This document shows positions 31,352-33,440 of a DNA stretch of 33,440 nt, piece by piece (the first letter of the stretch is position 1; each line of letters starts with the position of its first letter). The stretch is from Botryllus schlosseri (Eukaryota > Chordata > Ascidiacea > Stolidobranchia > Styelidae): NCBI GenBank assembly GCA_000444245.1, contig KE605249.1:1-33440 (forward strand). The letters are read 5' to 3'. The translations under genes and the position numbers were made by a program. The notes beneath the pieces were generated by a model, which saw only the letters and a program-made list of their open reading frames with translations, did not search any database and was not told the DNA's origin.

Positions 31352-32296
31352 CAGTGGTTCCCAACCTTTTTTCACCCACGAACCATTTGGAGGTTTTATG
31401 CAGTGCTCGCGTACCACCTACATAAGTTGCGCGCGCTGAAAGCGGTCAAAAAATGTTTCAGTCCCCATGCGCGGCGTAATAGCAAATACTACTAAGCTAG
31501 ATATTATCAGCCAGGGTAAATGGGATGCATGGAATTGTTTTATCACCACCAACCACAAGAACATAATAAATAACAGCAAACAAAAAACGTCAATCGTTTC
31601 AATGCGATGGCTGCTTCTGCTTATTTTCCACTAGCTCAGCGGTTCTCAAACTTTTTTAGACACGTCCCCGTTTATGATAGTGAAAAATTTCACGCCCCCT
31701 TTATCGTCATATCACAAAATGCAACCAGAATGCTAGCAATCCCAACGAATAATTTGATGGCATGGAAGGCAATGACAGTTGATAAGAGAATTCTCAAATA
31801 CGCTATTAGGACTATACACATATAGTAAAAACAATGAACAACTGCAGTTAAATCGCGCGAAGCGCGAAAAATATTTGCAGTTGGCTGAAGCTTAGCGCCT
31901 CCCTTCAAATGTTGCTTTCACGCCCCTCAGTTTGAGAACCACTGCACTAGCTGGTCGATGCGTGACATATGTTTGCTCACAACGCATCGACAGTCACGCA
32001 TGGGCGCAACAAGTCGGTTTCGTTTCTTCGACTTGATAGTCATCAGAGATGAAAATCCTTGCTCGCACTCCCACGTAGAAGGGAAAATTAGCAGCTGGGG
32101 AGTGAGAATTAAGCTAGAGTCGAGTACGAGGAGGCCATGCTAAGCCTGAAGTTTATTGGAGAACAATCTTTGTGTTCAACCCCACCTTAACTAATAACTC
32201 CCTTCCGTCGAAAAAAAAACAGAATCTTCTCGCGTACCACCTGGAAGACCTCCGCGTACCACTAGTGGTACGCGTACCACAGGTTGGGAACCACTG
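31352..32296. mobile_element. Outer non-autonomous hAT element, interrupted by a second one
   Basis: Ends CAGTGGTTCCCAACCT ... AGGTTGGGAACCACTG, flanked by perfect 8-bp duplications CTCTATAG (31344-31351 and 32297-32304). The terminus type is typical of hAT (Charlie-like) elements. Without the inner element and its duplication it is about 630 bp. No transposase frame is visible. Confidence 0.93.
31637..31944. mobile_element. Inner non-autonomous hAT element nested in the outer one
   Basis: Ends CAGCGGTTCTCAAACTTTTT ... AGTTTGAGAACCACTG, with perfect 8-bp duplications CACTAGCT (31629-31636 and 31945-31952). It is 308 bp with no coding capacity; the overlapping open frames are chance. Its termini differ from the outer element's (TTCTCAAACT against TTCCCAACCT), so this is a second hAT family that jumped in later. 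Confidence 0.93.
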
Positions 32297-32304
32297 CTCT
32301 ATAG

Positions 32305-32599
32305 CATATCATGTATTGTATACAGGACCGCAACTGCTGTACCCCAAACCCCCCAATTAGGGGGGCGAACTCGAAGGGGGCCCGAATTTGTTTTGTGAAT
32401 TACAATAAATTATACAGTATTTTTTTGAAAATTTTTGCAACTTTATCCTAATTTTTTCGCGCTATGCGCGATTTAATGTTGCCAATCATATCCTGATCAT
32501 TGGGTACCCTTCACCCAAGAAAAATTTCGGCATTTCGGCATCGGCCATTACTGCGCCACGACGCACCAAGACGTATGAAGTTTTAGGCCATGTAACTAT
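32305..32599. other. Low-complexity, repeat-like sequence between hAT and MITE copy 5
   Basis: Starts with a small C-run/G-run palindrome (CCCCCCAATTAGGGGGG at about 32348), then T-rich sequence and CGCGCTATGCGCG. It may be a remnant of another transposon end; no gene. Confidence 0.4.
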
Positions 32600-33030
32600 G
32601 GGTTACATTTAAAACAAACGGTGTTTTAAAACACTTTGTTTAAAACATATTTTAAACAGTGTTTTGAAAAAGGCCTTTTTCAATTTTTTTTAAAGTTGTA
32701 ACGTTATGCAATAATTGTGTAAATACTTTACAAAAAACATGATGTATGAGTCTACGGACAATTACCGCCTGATATAGCGGACGTATATGTATATGGGGTG
32801 GTTGTAACCCTCAAAATAGTCTGTTCAATACCAATTGTACATATATTTCGTCAAAGGAACTATTTTAACTATTTTTACCCTATATTTTCAATTGTCAATG
32901 TCAATCCACTATGACGTCACAATTGAATATCCGTGACGTCATGGCTAAAAACAATAAAAAACATGTTTTAAATTAGGGCCTTGTTTTAAACATGTTTGTT
33001 TTAAATTGATTTTTGTTTTAAATGCAACCC
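32600..33030 (+). mobile_element. MITE family A copy 5 (short form)
   Basis: Ends GGGTTACATTTAAAAC and GTTTTAAATGCAACCC. TA is intact on the right; the left flank reads TAT. It shares with copy 1 the same internal deletion junction, just before ATTTCGTCAAAGGA, so the two form a subfamily. Two intact TGACGTCA octamers at 32912 and 32934. The 8-mer CATGTAAC occurs just outside both ends. Confidence 0.86.
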
Positions 33031-33031
33031 T

Positions 33032-33440
33032 ACATGTAACATGCGACTCCGAGAAATGTACCAGAACGATCGGCAGCGAGAAAACTTATTAGGCCGAAAA
33101 GGACTGCCCTTATGCTGACCGAAAACCGATAAAAACCGATACATATACAATAAATCCTTATATATGTTTAATTTTCCTTATGCCTATAAATAGCTGGCAC
33201 CTAATGTTTCTGTCCTGGAAATCTGAACCCCACTAGACAAATGTCATCCCGCAGAGAAAAATTATTAGCCATCAGTGAAGAAATACCAATTCTAAATCGT
33301 GTGCGTCTTTTAGTTTTAGTACGCTTGGGACTCATGTTTAACATTGTTTCGAATAATGACAGAAAATAAATAGAATATTATTTTTTGTTAATTAACCGTA
33401 GTTTTCTCATTATCTAATATCAACGCATGCACCTGAGACT
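33032..33440. other. No gene seen
   Basis: AT-rich. Short recurrence of AAAACCGATA near 33120; no frame of note. Confidence 0.5.

Noticed and set aside
31607-31908. Two opposite 72-codon frames
   Set aside because: Both fall almost wholly inside the inner hAT element, which is non-coding.

Overview
The window looks like AT-rich nuclear DNA from an invertebrate deuterostome, most likely a tunicate. This rests on one certain gene, a Fos-family bZIP factor on the minus strand with a very short 66-bp intron and a C-terminus resembling vertebrate c-Fos, and on a dense load of short non-autonomous DNA transposons. Species is not determinable. Scattered single N bases and one 10-N gap mark it as draft assembly.

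Layout. 1-80: tandem repeat. 81-6854: mostly blank, with two copies of a 'GGGTTGCATTT' TIR MITE (1664-2047, 2778-3296). 6863-7883: non-autonomous hAT element with a perfect 8-bp target duplication and an internal perfect hairpin. 7892-10700: nothing recognised. 10890-13078: the Fos gene in three coding exons, with an AU-rich element and a CRE octamer beyond its stop and a possible TATA-driven upstream exon at about 13.5 kb. 13.2-15.9 kb: a dispersed repeat pair, a long foldback element (14275-14918, assembly gap in one arm) and MITE copy 3. 16-25 kb: gene-poor, with several protein-like open frames, mainly minus strand (18.5-20 kb, 22.8-23.3 kb, 24.7-24.9 kb), that could be small exons of unrecognised genes, plus a 0.69-kb TIR element (21128-21816). 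24-27.2 kb: two inverted copies of an 'ATTAGA'-rich repeat, MITE copy 4 and a possible tRNA-derived SINE fragment. 27.2-31.2 kb: two further exon candidates. 31352-32296: one hAT element nested in another, each with its own perfect 8-bp duplication. 32600-33030: MITE copy 5.

How it fits together. Fos is the only gene whose function can be stated: the immediate-early half of AP-1. The sequence keeps the DNA-binding and dimerisation region, an FTFP ERK-docking motif, C-terminal RSK/ERK-type phosphorylation sites and an ARE nonamer downstream of the stop, which together suggest an ERK-sensed, short-lived factor like vertebrate c-Fos. Most other identifiable structure is mobile DNA. The most curious part is the five-copy MITE family: the long copies share an open frame of about 45-70 codons, and the family carries paired CRE-like octamers. 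All other gene candidates are low confidence, and nothing here proves a new system.
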